A stretch of 64,000 bases of DNA from Rhabdophis nuchalis (taxonomy: Eukaryota; Chordata; Lepidosauria; Squamata; Natricidae). Each line of letters starts with the position of its first letter. Positions within the stretch are counted from its first letter, which is position 1. The position numbers and the translations under genes are program-made. The notes under the pieces are model-generated. The model saw only the letters and a program-made list of their open reading frames with translations, did not search any database and was not told the DNA's origin. The stretch covers positions 17,503,001-17,567,000 of the forward strand of contig CM077649.1 of the NCBI GenBank assembly GCA_039707465.1, in the 5' to 3' direction. This document shows, piece after piece, positions 20,729 through 32,096 of the stretch.

Positions 20729-20788
20729 ATGCTGCCGCATTTAGCTTTCCTGCTGCTGGGAGCCTCTTGGACAGCGGGAGCTTTGGAG
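20729..20788 (+). CDS. APP: APP exon 1 (signal peptide), first coding exon
   Basis: The ATG at 20729, in the context GCCCGCGATGC, opens a 20-codon exon encoding MLPHLAFLLLGASWTAGALE. It is followed directly by the splice donor GAG|GTAAGC. This is a classic signal peptide: a hydrophobic core at residues 5-12, then small residues, with likely cleavage after Ala18 leaving Leu-Glu as the mature start. Mammalian APP begins MLPGLALLLLAAWTARALE, and its first coding exon also ends after the GAG of Leu-Glu in phase 0. The pattern and the exon boundary therefore both match, with one extra residue here. APP is a type I membrane glycoprotein cleaved by secretases. Later exons (E1, Kunitz, E2, amyloid and cytoplasmic parts) were not recognised in the remaining 43 kb, consistent with a very long first intron. 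A different secreted protein with a similar leader is possible but less likely. Confidence 0.83.
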
Positions 20789-22377
20789 GTAAGCGGCTCC
20801 CCAATGCCCGTCTCCCTGTTGCTACGGCAAGAAAGTCTTTGTTCGCCGAGAGCCTCCCCGCAGCTTTAAGCTTCGGGGCTTTGCCCCCAAAAATGCCCTG
20901 TGAAAGCGGCCTGCTTGAGGCTGGAGGAGAAAGGGTGTGTTCCTCGGATCCGCGCCTCTTCAGAAACCTCCGCTTTCAGCCCTGAACAATGGAGAGAGGA
21001 GGCTGGGCGGGCTGGGACGAGCGGCTTCCCCAAAATGCCTCTTTTCGCTCCCTTGCTTTCCGCTTTGGGCAGCCTTTCGGCGAGCGTCCGTCGCCTCTGG
21101 GGCGCTTCCGAAGGGTGGAGGGGAGAAGGGGAAGCTTTGCCTCTGTTACTTCGGAAGTCCCTGGGGTGGGAAAGGGGAAAGGGGGCGCGGAGGGGGAGGG
21201 CGAGGCCCCGCGTTTCTGCCTCGCATCCATCCTTTCTGGAATGCGCCAACTTGGCATTCGACGCTTGGCTTTGCAAAGATGACGGGGAGGGCAGGAGGAG
21301 AGGGGAGTTTCGCGTCTGTTGCGGCCGCCGTGTATGGGGTGTTTTGTGTGTGTGTGTGTGTGTGTGTGGTTTTTTGCCTTTTTGTGTTGTCTTTTTGTGT
21401 TGTCTGTTGTGGCCGATCTGGGGGCGGAAATCGAGAAGTGGTGGTGGGGGGGTGTCGCCTGTGATGCTGAGGCCGGGAGACCCGATTCCTCCGGCTAGGC
21501 GATTGTTATCGCCTGCTCATCACTGCTCTCCCCCCCCCCCCACCCCCAAGTTCCTCTTCTTCCTCGCCCTCGCAGGGAAGGCAAACAAGAAGCGCTCGTT
21601 TTGGGGATTGCCTCTCACTCCCGCCGTGCTTGGCGGGGGTGGTGGTGGTGGAGGAGGAGGAAGTTCTGTCGGCTCAGGTGCCTGTGGCTCGGGCAACTTC
21701 AGTACTAAGGCATTAATGCGTTGCGGCTCCTGCGGAACAGCCCTCCCCCCCTCCTGGCTTTGGGTAGTGGGGAGAGGGGGGCGGTTTTGCTCCCACCAAC
21801 TGTGATCCTCTCCGCGCTTTAAAAAAGGGCATTATGACGCCCCCCCCCCCGTAATAAGGTCGTCTAGTTTATCCTGGAGTGCGTTGCAGGCTTGGGGTGG
21901 GGGGGCTGGGGAGGGAGGCTTGGGAGAGAAGGTGGTGGTGGTGGGGAGGCAGAATTCTGCCCAAATCCCGCCAGCGGGTTGCCTTCGGTGTGGCCATGAA
22001 GCGCTTCGTACCTCCCCGAGAGGCTTTCCTCTTAAGGAGGGGAACCTTGGGGGAACCAGATGAAAGGAAATGGGTTGGAGCGAAGCTGAAGAGCGAGAAG
22101 ATGGCGCCTCTGCAGTGCAGTAAGGAAACGCTGTAATGAAAGCTGCAGACCGAAGCAAGCCCTCCCACCGCTAGGTGTTTTAACAACTCGGCTCTTCCTT
22201 TCAGGCAGCTCCCCATCAGGTAGTGAGCGCCTGGTGGAATGTTTTTCGGCTTCAGTATCCGGCGTAGAAAGAAAGGGATGGGGGAGAACGAGAGGGAATG
22301 CCAGAGAAATCCTTCCCTGCGTGGAGGGGGCTGTTTTCCCTCGGTTGGACTTGGCGTTTAGTTCTCTTTCTCTAACA

Positions 22378-22408
22378 AACAAACAAACACACACACACAC
22401 ACACACAC
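22378..22408. repeat. (AAAC)n/(AC)n microsatellite
   Basis: AACAAACAAACA followed by about eleven AC units. Confidence 0.9.
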
Positions 22409-22613
22409 CTTCCTCGTTGCTGTAATTTTGCAGAATCAGTTGCACTCAAAACCGTTGGCCTGAAGCTGGGCTCTGTTCTAGGAAGACTGGGTTGGCTTTC
22501 CCTGGCATTGGATCTAAAGAGGATCTAAATATGCCACACCCTCTTTGAAAAACTGTAAAACAAAAAAATGTGGAGGGTTTTGGGATTTAATTTCTTGAGC
22601 CTGAAGGTTAAGG

Positions 22614-22753
22614 CAGGGGTCCCCAACCTTTGCAACTTTAAGTCTGAAGGACTTCAGCTCCCAGAATTCTCCAGCCAGCTTTGCTTTGCTGGCTGGAGAA
22701 GTCTGGGAGCTGAAGTCCTTCAGACTTAAAGTTGCAAAGGTTGGGGACCCCTG
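22614..22753. mobile_element. hAT MITE, CAGGGGTCYCCAACC family
   Basis: A near-perfect palindrome with ends CAGGGGTCCCC and GGGGACCCCTG, flanked by a perfect 8-bp duplication GGTTAAGG (22606-22613 and 22754-22761). It lies in the first intron of the APP-like gene. Confidence 0.93.
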
Positions 22754-22761
22754 GGTTAAGG

Positions 22762-23837
22762 CATTTGGTGGGATGGGCATAACTGTATGTTGGCCTGCAA
22801 GGGAGATTCAAGATCTTAGCTTGCATGGAATAAGTGTGAGCTTGAAATAGAACTTGGTTCTCCTTCTGACATACAGCCCTCGCTCCAATGAGCTGAAACT
22901 GACTCGCATTTCCTCCTTGCCAGTTATAGAAAATTGAGACAGGGCTCTAGGGATTTTAAAAAAAACACATTGAAATTGACCCAAGTGGAAAGAGATCAGT
23001 AGTATTCACAGGCCTTAAATTTATTTTCCATACTATTACTTTTTTGCATAATACTTATGATTAAATGAGTATTGTGATAGGTATGGATATAAAATGTGAA
23101 TTTTAAAATTTGTGAAGGCCGATTCACTTTTTTTTAAACTCTCAGGAAGGCAGAGGGCAGAAGGAAGAAAAGCAATCTCCTTATTTTGCATCCTTGCTTT
23201 CAGGCTGACTTGTCTTTTCATCAGTGCATTAGGTCTTCTATTTGTTGATGCAAATGAGTCTCATTAAGTTTAATTTCTTAGTAGGCGAGCACAGGATGGC
23301 ACATTAAGGTTACAATCCTGCTTTATGCACACTTGTTCTAGAAATCCCAGTTAAATGAATGTGACTCATTTTGAAGTCACAATGCATAGAATGGTGATGT
23401 AGGATACACTTCACTAATATTGTGTGGGTGGACAATCTAAAAAAAAACCAATGTCTTCAAAAGAGCAGCTAGTTGATCTGTTTGTTAAACATTAGATTTA
23501 GTTTCATATGTCAATTGTAGAATAGAAATTCTTTTCAAATTGTTTGAATTTGAGGTTTGATGGTTTTTCCATACTGGTGAAATTTATTAACAGATGAAAA
23601 TAACTTGTTCAGACCTGCCTATGAAATCTGTAAAAGGTTAAGAATTAATTTTTTGTTCATTTTTTTTGAAAAAAATGATGTTTTTATTCCACCTTTTTGT
23701 CCAATGGATTTAAGTTGAAGGGGTTTATTATGATGATGTATATTGCATTCTTCTGAGTGAAAGTACATCCTTTAAATGGTTTTGCTGTTCATACTTGACA
23801 GATCCTGCCTATGAGTCCGATTGTTTATGGACTGGAA
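22762..23837. other. Intronic sequence, nothing recognised
   Basis: AT-rich DNA with no known repeat or exon. Confidence 0.45.
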
Positions 23838-24168
23838 CAGAGGTGTCAAACTCAAGGCCCACAGGCCACATGCAGCCTGCAGGGTGCTTAGATCTGGCCC
23901 ATGGGGCCCATGGGGCCACCTTGGAAATAGTGCCTCTGCCAGCGAAAATGGAGCTTGGGAGGGCTGCATGTGGCCTTCCGAAGCTCTGTTTTTGGCTGCA
24001 ATGTCGTCCTGCAGGCCACTGCCAGCAAAAATGTAGCTCAGTAGGGCCGTGGTGGTGCGGTGCAGGACGTTGAGCTGGCATGCCCACCCCAGCCATGCCT
24101 ACTTGGCCCCCCTGAGGTCAAATACAACCCTGATTTGGCCCTCAATAAAATAGAGTTTGACACCCCTG
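23838..24168. mobile_element. Non-autonomous hAT element, CAGGGGTGTCAAACTC family
   Basis: Ends CAGAGGTGTCAAACTC and GAGTTTGACACCCCTG are inverted repeats. The flanks GACTGGAA and GACTAGAG match at 6 of 8. The interior has the GGCCACATGCAGCC and AAAATGGAGCT words shared with 50385-50718. Confidence 0.85.
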
Positions 24169-24294
24169 GACTAGAGAGTTTGAAGTGGTATATGGCCCCA
24201 TATACTGACTGGCCCCGGCCCCGGCCCCATCTATTCTCTACCTCCTGAGTCCCAGCTGATCGGGAGGAAATGCGGATTTAGTAGTAACCTTCCC

Positions 24295-24399
24295 CTGGAG
24301 TGGGATGGGAATAGAGGTTTTACAGTATCCTTCCCCTGCCACGCCCACTACGCCATGCTCAGAGAACTGGTAGTAAAAAAATTTGAATCCCACAACTGT
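24295..24399. mobile_element. hAT element fragment, CAG(A/T)GGTGGG family
   Basis: CTGGAGTGGGATGGG on the left and ACTGGTAGTAAAAAAATTTG-AATCCCAC on the right match the termini of this family. It is internally deleted, with no clear target duplication. Confidence 0.6.
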
Positions 24400-24711
24400 G
24401 CTTAACCATCAATGTATAAATGACCTTTTCTCACTGCCCTGAAATAAATCAATTTTTGCTGGTTTTTCTTGAGGATTTATACTGCACAAATATGCCATAA
24501 TATTTATATGCTTTAAGAATATGAATGACTGTTCTTTACCATTATAAATTCACAAGTGTCACTCTATGTCTTCTGCTTTTAGTAGAGCAGTTTTTCATCA
24601 CACTGCATGGCATGAAAAAGAGAAACTAATTCCCAATTTACCTTTCCACTAACATAGAAATGTTCACACAGCCTCTTTTGCAAATAGAACAGTAATTCAA
24701 CAGTATTTAAT

Positions 24712-24850
24712 TATTTATTCAATTTATATGGCCACACATCTCACTCTGGGAGGTACACAATTTAATATAAATAAAAACATATTGTTACCATACTAAAATA
24801 AACTTTAAAAATAAAACATGATTACCAGTTAAATATAAAAGGCCTTTAAC
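24712..24850 (-). repeat. Retroposon 3' tail remnant
   Basis: TTTATATGGCCACACATCTC followed by ACTCTGGGAGG is the reverse complement of the tail motif also seen on the plus strand at about 26945-26995. Confidence 0.45.
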
Positions 24851-25822
24851 ATAACTGGGAAACAGGGTCTGTAACACACCTGGAACCCAGATTTGGAGTG
24901 AATGACAGTTTCGGCAGAGATGTAACCCATTATGCTACAGCTTTAAAAATTCAAAATTTTGGACTTCTAAGCCATTTGTTTTGTGGCTTAGCATGTTGTG
25001 TGAACCGCCAGTTTGATTTAATCATTAAACTCATTAAATGAGTTTTTCCTCTGCCTAAAAGTATTGAAATGGGTAAGTGCCATCTCTTCTGGGTGTACAT
25101 GTCTCCAGAAGTACATGATGCTTCTATCTGTTGTGTCAGCATTACAAGTGAATAATACATTAAATAATCTTAGTCGCTTCCTGATTGACATTACTCTACA
25201 TAGGGTTGTCCTTAAAGAGAATTGAGAAGCCTCATAATTCAGAATGTAGTTATATGGGCAATATTGATGCTTCATGTTGTGCCCAAGTAGCACTGCTGCT
25301 CCCTCAACTGCAGGCTTTCATCCAGTTTTTCAATTTAAGATGCTGGTTGAAGCCTTTGTTGGTATGGGGTTGGGTTTCCTCTCCCAACTGATTTATGTCC
25401 AGATCACTTGATGGGGTAAGGTGGGCATGCTGTAGACCCCATTGAAATAGTGTCTCTTGATAGGTCCTGGAAAACATGCCTTCTATGAAGTGATGCCTCC
25501 TTATGGAAGAGCCTCAGTTTAAAACATAGATGACCCTGACGCTGCCAGCCTTCCAGAATCTGGGACCAGGATGCTAACTGATACACCTGGATGCAGGTGT
25601 ATCAGTAGTTAGAGCTTTCTAGTGGTCTCTATTTTCTATTTGAGGGTCAGTTTGGTTAATGGTTAAGGCATCAGGATAGAAAGTGGGAAATTGTGAGTTC
25701 TAGTCACATCTGGGTGACCTTGGGCTAGTTATTCTTTCTTAGCCCTAGAAAGCAAACAATGCACTTTTGAAATCTTACCAAGAAAACTGCAGGAGTCAGG
25801 CATCAACACTGACTAGAAGCAC
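24851..25822. other. Intronic sequence, nothing recognised
   Basis: No exon or repeat family recognised. Confidence 0.45.
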
Positions 25823-25832
25823 CAAGAAAAAG

Positions 25833-26893
25833 TTTTTTTTTTTTATATTGAAAAAGTTTTATTGGTTTTACAATTTTTCATTAGGGTAGGGTAAGAGATA
25901 CAAAGAAACTTTGAGAGCTTTCGCATCAAAGTCGTCGGCCCTTCCGGAGCTTCATAATAAATCATTAACAAAAAAAACATTTTTCATAATACTACAAAGT
26001 GAAAACAAGTACATATTTCTAAGTTCTCAATTCAATGCTGTCAGTCATTTGCAAAAATCCAGATACACATGTTATACAATATTACTCAAAAAATCAAGGC
26101 AAAGTTATTTTTTAGATCTAAGTCTCTTGGCAATTGTGTCTTCTATCCCTCCTTCCAGGCCCCCAGCGGGCGGAGCCGTGGCCCCCCCTGCCCCCCCTGG
26201 ATCTTCCCCCAGGACAGAGGAATGTTTTTTAAGAAAGGCTTCCGCCTCAGCAACTGTTTTAATCCTCACTCTTCCTCCTTCCCAGAACACCAGCATCCCT
26301 TCGGGGATCGCCCACTTGAACCAGATCCCGTGTTCAAACAATTTTCTAGACAAGAAGGAAAATTTCCTTCTTGCTTCTCTAATCTTTCTTGGAATCTGCT
26401 TCAAGATGGCAACCTCCTTTTGTTGGTAAATTAACGGTCCTCCTCTTTGCACCTTCAAAATTTCCTCTCTGGTTGACCTTCTAACAAATTTAACATGTAT
26501 CTCTCTGGGTACTTCATTTATCCTGGCATATGCAGAGTTTATTCTGTAGGCTAGGTCAATGTCCCCTCTGATCTCATCCTTAGGTTTATGTAAATAATCT
26601 GCTATAATTGTGCTCATGAGATCAGGGAGACATTCACCAGATTCCTCAGAAACATTCTGAAATCTCAAAAAATATGTCATCCTTTCCATATCAATCCTAG
26701 ACACATGCCCATTTATTTCTACAACCTCATTAGTAACATTTTCAATCTCTCCCTTAGCCCCAACCAGCCCCCCTTCCAACTCTTCATTCTTCTGTGTGTT
26801 CTCCAGCACTTGTTTCCGTGTGTCCAATAACTCCTTTTTAAAGTTGATATTTTCTTCTCTCTGGGCCTTGATTTCTTGTACCAAAGTTTGTAT
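25833..26893 (-). mobile_element. L1 retroposon copy carrying ORF1 and 3' UTR but no ORF2
   Basis: The insertion is bounded by a direct repeat CAAGAAAAAGTTTTT at 25823-25837 and 26894-26908. On the minus strand it ends in a poly(A) of about 12 bases (25833-25844) with an AATAAAA signal about 20 bases before it. Both are signs of L1-type target-primed insertion. Between ORF1 and the tail are only about 260 bases, so the 3.5-4 kb ORF2 that normally follows ORF1 is absent. Such ORF1-only copies are known in mammals as HAL1; here the cause could also be an internal deletion or a spliced RNA. Confidence 0.85.
26105..26893 (-). pseudogene. L1 ORF1p, 5'-truncated but otherwise open
   Basis: The open frame gives 262 residues without a stop and has no ATG at its start, because the copy is truncated inside the coiled coil. 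The N-terminal 60 residues are heptad-like and charged (IKAQREENINFKKELLDTRK). The RRM-like domain follows with YFLRFQNVSEES and IDLAYRINSAYAR. The C-terminal domain carries PREIHVKFVRRSTREEIL and then IPEGMLVFWEGGRVRIKT. ORF1p is the RNA-binding trimer that packages L1 RNA. The C-terminal tail is rich in Gly, Ala and Pro and ends in basic RSKK. Absence of stops over 262 codons suggests a young insertion. Confidence 0.85.
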
Positions 26894-26944
26894 CAAGAAA
26901 AAGTTTTTATTCGCACTGTGAATTGTGATTTTCTTCTGTATTTA

Positions 26945-26995
26945 TGTTTGCTGCCCAGAGTGCTTTTGATAGATGTGTGGCCATATAAATATGTT
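26945..26995 (+). repeat. Retroposon 3' tail remnant
   Basis: TGCTGCCCAGAGTGC, then GTGTGGCCATATAAATATG, resembles the 'gctgcccagagt...ggcggctatataaat' end of SINE/LINE families. Confidence 0.4.
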
Positions 26996-28115
26996 AAAAC
27001 AAAATATAAGTTTAAAGTTCTTTATAGGAAAACTACTTCTTTCTTTAGCTCTGCATGTTGCAGTGCAAATTGATAATGACATATTCAAAGATAACAGCTT
27101 CTTGTTCTTCCCACCAGTAATCTGCACATGCGAAGCTTACTGCTAGGCACTACACTAATTTTGAAATAGCATAAGTGGTGTCTGAATGTATATGCTGCAT
27201 CAGACTTCATCCATCCATATTTGAGAACCATCTTCATGGAGCAACAGAAGCATATGAACTAAGATAACTAAAATATCACTGAGCAAGCTTAGGTTATTTA
27301 ATATGTGTTTCAAAATAGCTGTGCTGTCTCCCAGCATGTTTTAATATATTCCTTTTCCTAGTTAAAAATATACTAAATGTGCCTAATGGTTCTTCTAATG
27401 TGGGTAACACAGTTATGAAGGTGTTTCATTTCCAAATTACCATGAATGCTATGTTTATGTATCAAAATAATCAGAGTTGATAATTTTGGCCTCCCAGAAT
27501 CAAAATTTCCATTTGAAGTTTGAAACTAGAGTGTTTTTGCAATTCTCATTGAGAAGATAAATCTTGTACTGGCAGTAATTTGCTGAGATGAATGCCATAG
27601 TAATTTATGGTTAATCCACTTTACCTAAATAGGAGAAGGAGAATAACATTCCAGGACAGGTGAATTTTGTTTTAAAATAGAAAAGCCTTATTATTATTTG
27701 CTTGTTTATTTTTCCTTTACTTGGGACTTCCTTTACTTCAATTGGAATACTTACTATTCCAATTGAATCTGGTTTTAACTGAGGGTTAAATTGGCAGCTT
27801 GATTTTACATGTGTCTGATTGTGAGACCTGAAGTAATTGAAATGTTAGACAATTAAATGGAAGTATAAAACTTACAAATATGGCCTCATATATAAGTGGG
27901 GCCCAATTTCTTGATAGGTCTGTATTCCATATACTAGGCCTTTTTTTCATTAATTCCATAATTATAAGCTTGCCATTAATGCTTAAACTTCAAAATAGTT
28001 TTTTTAGAACTGTATGAGCACTTCTGTGAGTTCTTCTCACAGGTAGACCAGTCTAAGAAATGTCATATCAGTCAGGACTATGTTTATTGCTTCAGTGGGT
28101 CCAGACTCCAGAGTA
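26996..28115. other. Intronic sequence, nothing recognised
   Basis: AT-rich sequence, no recognised element. Confidence 0.45.
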
Positions 28116-28725
28116 TTTGGGCACCTAGGTTGGCCCATGTTACACCACTGCTCTGTGAGCTGGTTTGCTTCCAGGTGCAATTCAGTGTGTTGATTATTAC
28201 TTTTAGAGCCTTGCATGGCATAGGTTCAGGATACTTTGAGGAACAGTCTCATCCCATTGGAACTGGCCGGCTCCTCATGCACTGGCAGAGGAGGTATGCT
28301 GTTGGCCCCATTAGTCAAGGAATTCCAGTTGGAGGGGTCCAAGAGAAGGACATTTCTACCATGGTGCCTACCATTTGGAACCTCTTACCCCTTGAGGTGA
28401 TATTGGCTCCCACCCTTCTGACCTTTCGTAACAGCCAAAAGATGTGGCTGTGGCAGATGGCTTGGGCCTAGGGAGCATCACATTGGAGGTGGTTGATGGA
28501 ATAAGAGACAATCCCACCTCCTTCCTCCGCTTATTCTGCTCCTTCTAGCTCTACATCAGTTAAATATAATTCTTTTTTCATTGTAACTTTCAGTTTTGTT
28601 GTTTTAGGGAAAAAAAAGTCTTTTTGATGTTACTGCTTTTAATGCTGTAAGCTGCTTAGAGTTGCTTTGAAACAAGATGGGTGGCAAATACATTTAATGA
28701 ATAAAATAAATAAATTGCAGTTATA
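28116..28725 (+). pseudogene. Old L2-type LINE 3' end
   Basis: 28130-28471 encodes a diverged C-terminal block: HVTPLLCELVCFQVQFSVLI then TFRALHGIGSGYFEEQ, and WNLLPLEVILAPTLLTFRNS. The 3' UTR ends with GTAAGCTGCTTAGAGTTGCT and an AATAAAATAAATAAAT tail at about 28700. It is more degraded than the copies at 34086 and 36402. Confidence 0.7.
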
Positions 28726-28814
28726 GTAACAGAGTCTTGTAAGTCTTGATATGGTTTTCTCCTCCCTCTCTAGTTTCTGTGAACTCGAAAGGACTTGTCT
28801 TTGTTATTCCTCCT

Positions 28815-29080
28815 AGGTAAATCAGACACAAAACCGAACAACTTGAGCTAATTCTACTTTATTGTCAAGCTACATTAACAGAATCTTGTAAGTCTGAAAG
28901 TACAAACATCCCACTGTCACTTTTTACTGCTTGGTCCCTTCCTAAGTTTGCTTCTCTGACTGTTAAGCCATGGGGGGGGAGGGGGGGGAGGGTTTCCTGC
29001 CTCTCTTTCCTGATTGATTCCTAGGCAGCCTCTCTTCCCCTCTTTCCCCAAGATCACCTACACAGTTCCAGACAGTCTGA
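28815..29080 (-). repeat. LTR-like interspersed repeat, second copy
   Basis: Aligned with 5725-5965. On the minus strand it contains GCTTGACAATAAAGTAGAAT and then GTTGTTCGGTTTTGTGTC, which looks like the polyadenylation region of a retroviral-type LTR. A poly-G/C slippage tract (GGGGGGGAGGGGGGGGAG) lies near 28972. No internal region was seen. Confidence 0.5.
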
Positions 29081-29119
29081 GACATTTTTTCAAATTATTT
29101 TCTTGGTTTGGGTTCAAGC

Positions 29120-29436
29120 CAGTGGTGGGTTGCAGGTGGTACACCCTGGTACGGGTGTACCAGAGCCTGCCCGGAGCCCCAGGTACCGTTCCGGTACGGT
29201 GCTCCGGAGGGCCCGCCCATCCAAGCTTCTTACCTGTCCTTTAAAGCCTTTGGCGCTTCTGCACACGGCGCATACAGCGCCTGCTCAATGCTCCACTGAG
29301 CAGCTGGAGCATCGCGGAGGCTTGCGGAAGCATCGCTGGCAGGTATGATGCATGTGCACGCCATGCACGTCAATGTGGATGATGCTGGGCTTGTTCCAAC
29401 CGTACTGGTTGGAATGGGATCCGGAACCCACCACTG
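29120..29436. mobile_element. Non-autonomous hAT element, CAG(A/T)GGTGGG family
   Basis: Ends CAGTGGTGGGTTGC and GAACCCACCACTG are flanked by GTTCAAGC and GTTCAAGT (7 of 8). It contains repeated GGTACG/CGTACC words. Confidence 0.88.
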
Positions 29437-29444
29437 GTTCAAGT

Positions 29445-29792
29445 CCTGCTGACCTGACTATTGCTTTGGTAGCAACTATTCTTCCTGCCTCTCAACATCA
29501 TTTCTATTCCCTCTACAACTTCTCATTGAGAAAGACCTGACTGCAGAAAATCTATAGCTCCTTCCAAATATGCATTACCTTCCCAGTGAAGAAAAATCTG
29601 TGAATTCTGCCATATCATTCTGTTAACTGTAAGACTCTGCTCTAACCACAATAATTGAATAGTGTAGCATTCAGATCAGTTGTTTGGATCTATTTTTTTC
29701 ATGAAAAACAGATGTTTTTTTCTTCAAAATGTACTCCCATACTCCCAGTTGTAGACTTACTTTATGAGTGGTGTTAATGTAGATCGAAGACA
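29445..29792. other. No recognised feature
   Basis: Unremarkable AT-rich stretch. Confidence 0.4.
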
Positions 29793-29800
29793 GTCTAGTC

Positions 29801-30124
29801 CAGTGATGGCTAACCTTTTTTGGCTCAGGTGCCAAAAGCTGGGGGAGCGCAGGGTGGTCGTATGTGGGTGTGCCACACCCATAATGCTTTGTGCATGACC
29901 CCCTGCTTTTGGCACGCTGTTTTCACCCTCCCCTCCCCACCTCCAGAGGCTTCAGGAGCTTCCCTGAAGCCTCCAAAGGGCGAAAAATGGCCTCAAAAGA
30001 AGGCCTAAATCAGCTGACCAGCGCACACATGCGCATTAGTGCTGACAGGGCAACACCTCACGTGCCCTAAGGAATGGTTCCGTGTGCCACCTGTGGCACC
30101 CGTGCCATAGATTCACCATCACTG
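29801..30124. mobile_element. Non-autonomous hAT element, CAGTGATGG family
   Basis: Ends CAGTGATGGCTAACC and ATTCACCATCACTG are flanked by GTCTAGTC and GTCTAGCC (7 of 8). Its body (GCCTCAAAAGAAGGCCTAAA) is nearly identical to that of the 2922 copy. Confidence 0.92.
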
Positions 30125-30414
30125 GTCTAGCCTGTGGATTTATTCTGAACTGCTAATGACCCCTCCAGCCAACGCTTTCATTCTGAAGCCCTGATATGAT
30201 CTTAAAGAAAGTATACATTGGAAATTGGATAGTGGTTTATGGAAAATATGGTTTTCTTAAGATGTCATGGAGAACAATCCAACTGATACCCCTTACTAAG
30301 ACAAATACTGGTTTATTGTATCATTTGATTGCCTAGTTCAGACATTTTGAAGGCAATGAACCAATGACACCAAGCTTTGTTTCTAGAAACTAGCAGCCCT
30401 GAAATAATATCCCT

Positions 30415-30775
30415 TTGGCCGATCCGCTCCCACAGAGAGGGCCTTCTCAGGGTGCTGTCGGCCGGACATTGCGACACCCAGGGGACACCCAGGGGAAGAG
30501 CCTTCTCTGTGGCGGGCCCTGCCCTTTGGAACGACCTACCCCCTGAATTGCATACCATCACTGACCTCCGCCTCTTCCGCAAGTGTCTAAAGACACATCT
30601 TTTTCAGCAAGCCGGCCTAGCCTAACCTCCCGTGGGGACTATTTTTAGATAGTTTTAAATTGGGGATTTTAAAATTGGATTTTAACATAGGATTATAATA
30701 ATTTAATATGTTTTTAAATTTTGTATTTATTTTGTTGTATGTTTTTAAATTCCTGTGCGCCGCATATATATAGGG
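30415..30775 (+). pseudogene. L2-type LINE 3' end
   Basis: The plus strand encodes PIRSHREGLLRVLSAG, then RGRAFSVAGPALWNDLPPE and LFQQAGLA, followed by a T-rich 3' UTR ending in CTGTGCGCCGCATATATA. It is 5'-truncated, with no strong target duplication found. Confidence 0.8.
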
Positions 30776-32088
30776 TTTCCACACTGGTGCCCTCAAAGAC
30801 TATTGCTCCTCTGGGTTACACAGAATGTTTCCTTGCATCATCACTTACATCATAATTAAACTGACACGAAGTTGTCTTGATTCATTAAAAGATCTTGACT
30901 ACAGAAATGTTTATATTGGTTTTTCTAGTATCTGTTGCTCATTGTCTAAGGTTTCTTATGTCCCCAGTGGCTCAGGTACCAGCCTTTGCATAAAGCAGAA
31001 TTATGGTAGAATGAAGCTGTGACTTTTGACTGCAGATGTAGGATATTTTTATAGAATTCAAAATAACAAAATAAATACTGGAGGAATCAAAAGGAGTGAA
31101 AAGTAAACTAAGATTGAATTTTTGGGTTTGTTCCCTTGCTTTGCATGCCATCAGAATATTATGGCTTGTCCAATAGGCTATAGTTAAAAATCCTGGCATA
31201 ACACAGCATGTGATTAAAAAAAAAACTTGGTAAGGTTACTACCACAGAGATGACCTACTGAAGTAAAGACGGGACAAGAAGTACTTTTTGAGGAATGTGG
31301 AATAACCACTTAAAAATGCAGTAACTTTACTCCAATGACTAGAATGCCAAAAGAGAAAATGCCTTGTAAAATTTAAATTGTTTTATAAGGAAATGTGATA
31401 CGTAAAACACTATTTCTAGTCTGGGTTTCTTTCCTCTTCCTAGAAATTTTATCTTATAATTTTCTTAATAGCCAAAATCTTTCATCACCTTGCATGCTGG
31501 AGTAACTATCAGTATCACTTTTTAGCTGAACTCTACTCAGTTGGTATACATTGGAATTACCCTGATGGTAACATTTTGGCACAATCACAATCTGCTTCTT
31601 CTGTTAAAACCAGAATTGTTTTAGTGGATCCTACTTCAAGAATATAATTTTACATTTAATTGAACATTTCATTTAATGAATGTTAGTAGGCAGACTTGTT
31701 CTGCAGTTCTTTTCTACAAAAGAAAAGAGACTTGGGGTATGTGTTATAAGGCATCTATTTTTCAGCAAATTAGTAAAAGTATTTCATCATGTTTATTACA
31801 AAATTAGTTTAGCTGAAGATACAAAGAGAAGTTATATAAATAGAACAGAGAAATTATGAAAGTGAAGTAATTGCATTAGCCAAGGAAGCCTGCAATTATC
31901 ACCTGTGTGCAAGAACAGTCTTAAATTGTTAACATAACAAGCCCACATGGTCTGGTGCTCACACATTATCCTATAAACTATTTATCCTCTGTAAGCCATT
32001 TATTTGTCTCCCCACCTTCTTTCTGTGTTAAAGCTGCTGAATCTAAACACTGCCTAAGATTGTTGAATGGTTGCTGTTCCCTATAGCA
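30776..32088. other. Intronic sequence, nothing recognised
   Basis: About 1.3 kb of AT-rich sequence; no repeat or exon recognised. Confidence 0.45.
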
Positions 32089-32096
32089 GGGGTCCC

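Larger units (their letters stand above)
20200..22140. promoter_or_regulatory. CpG island spanning the promoter, exon 1 and start of intron 1
   Basis: Composition switches abruptly from AT-rich flank to GC-rich sequence with frequent CG dinucleotides. The richest part, 20330-20700, is directly upstream of the start codon at 20729. The island continues into the intron with GGGGAGGG and GGTGGTGG runs and a (TG)n run near 21347. Unmethylated CpG islands of this kind mark broadly expressed vertebrate promoters. Long open frames in it (for example 20900-21805) reflect scarce stop codons and have no recognisable domain. Confidence 0.8.

Noticed and set aside
20349..20804. Minus-strand open frame of 151 codons over the promoter
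   Set aside because: An Ala/Arg-rich product of the trinucleotide and GC-rich sequence. It is antisense to the recognised signal-peptide exon.
20900..21805. Long open frame (301 codons) inside the CpG island
   Set aside because: It lies just after the exon 1 splice donor and in GC-rich DNA where several frames are open at once. The translation is rich in Gly, Arg, Val and Cys runs, with no domain.
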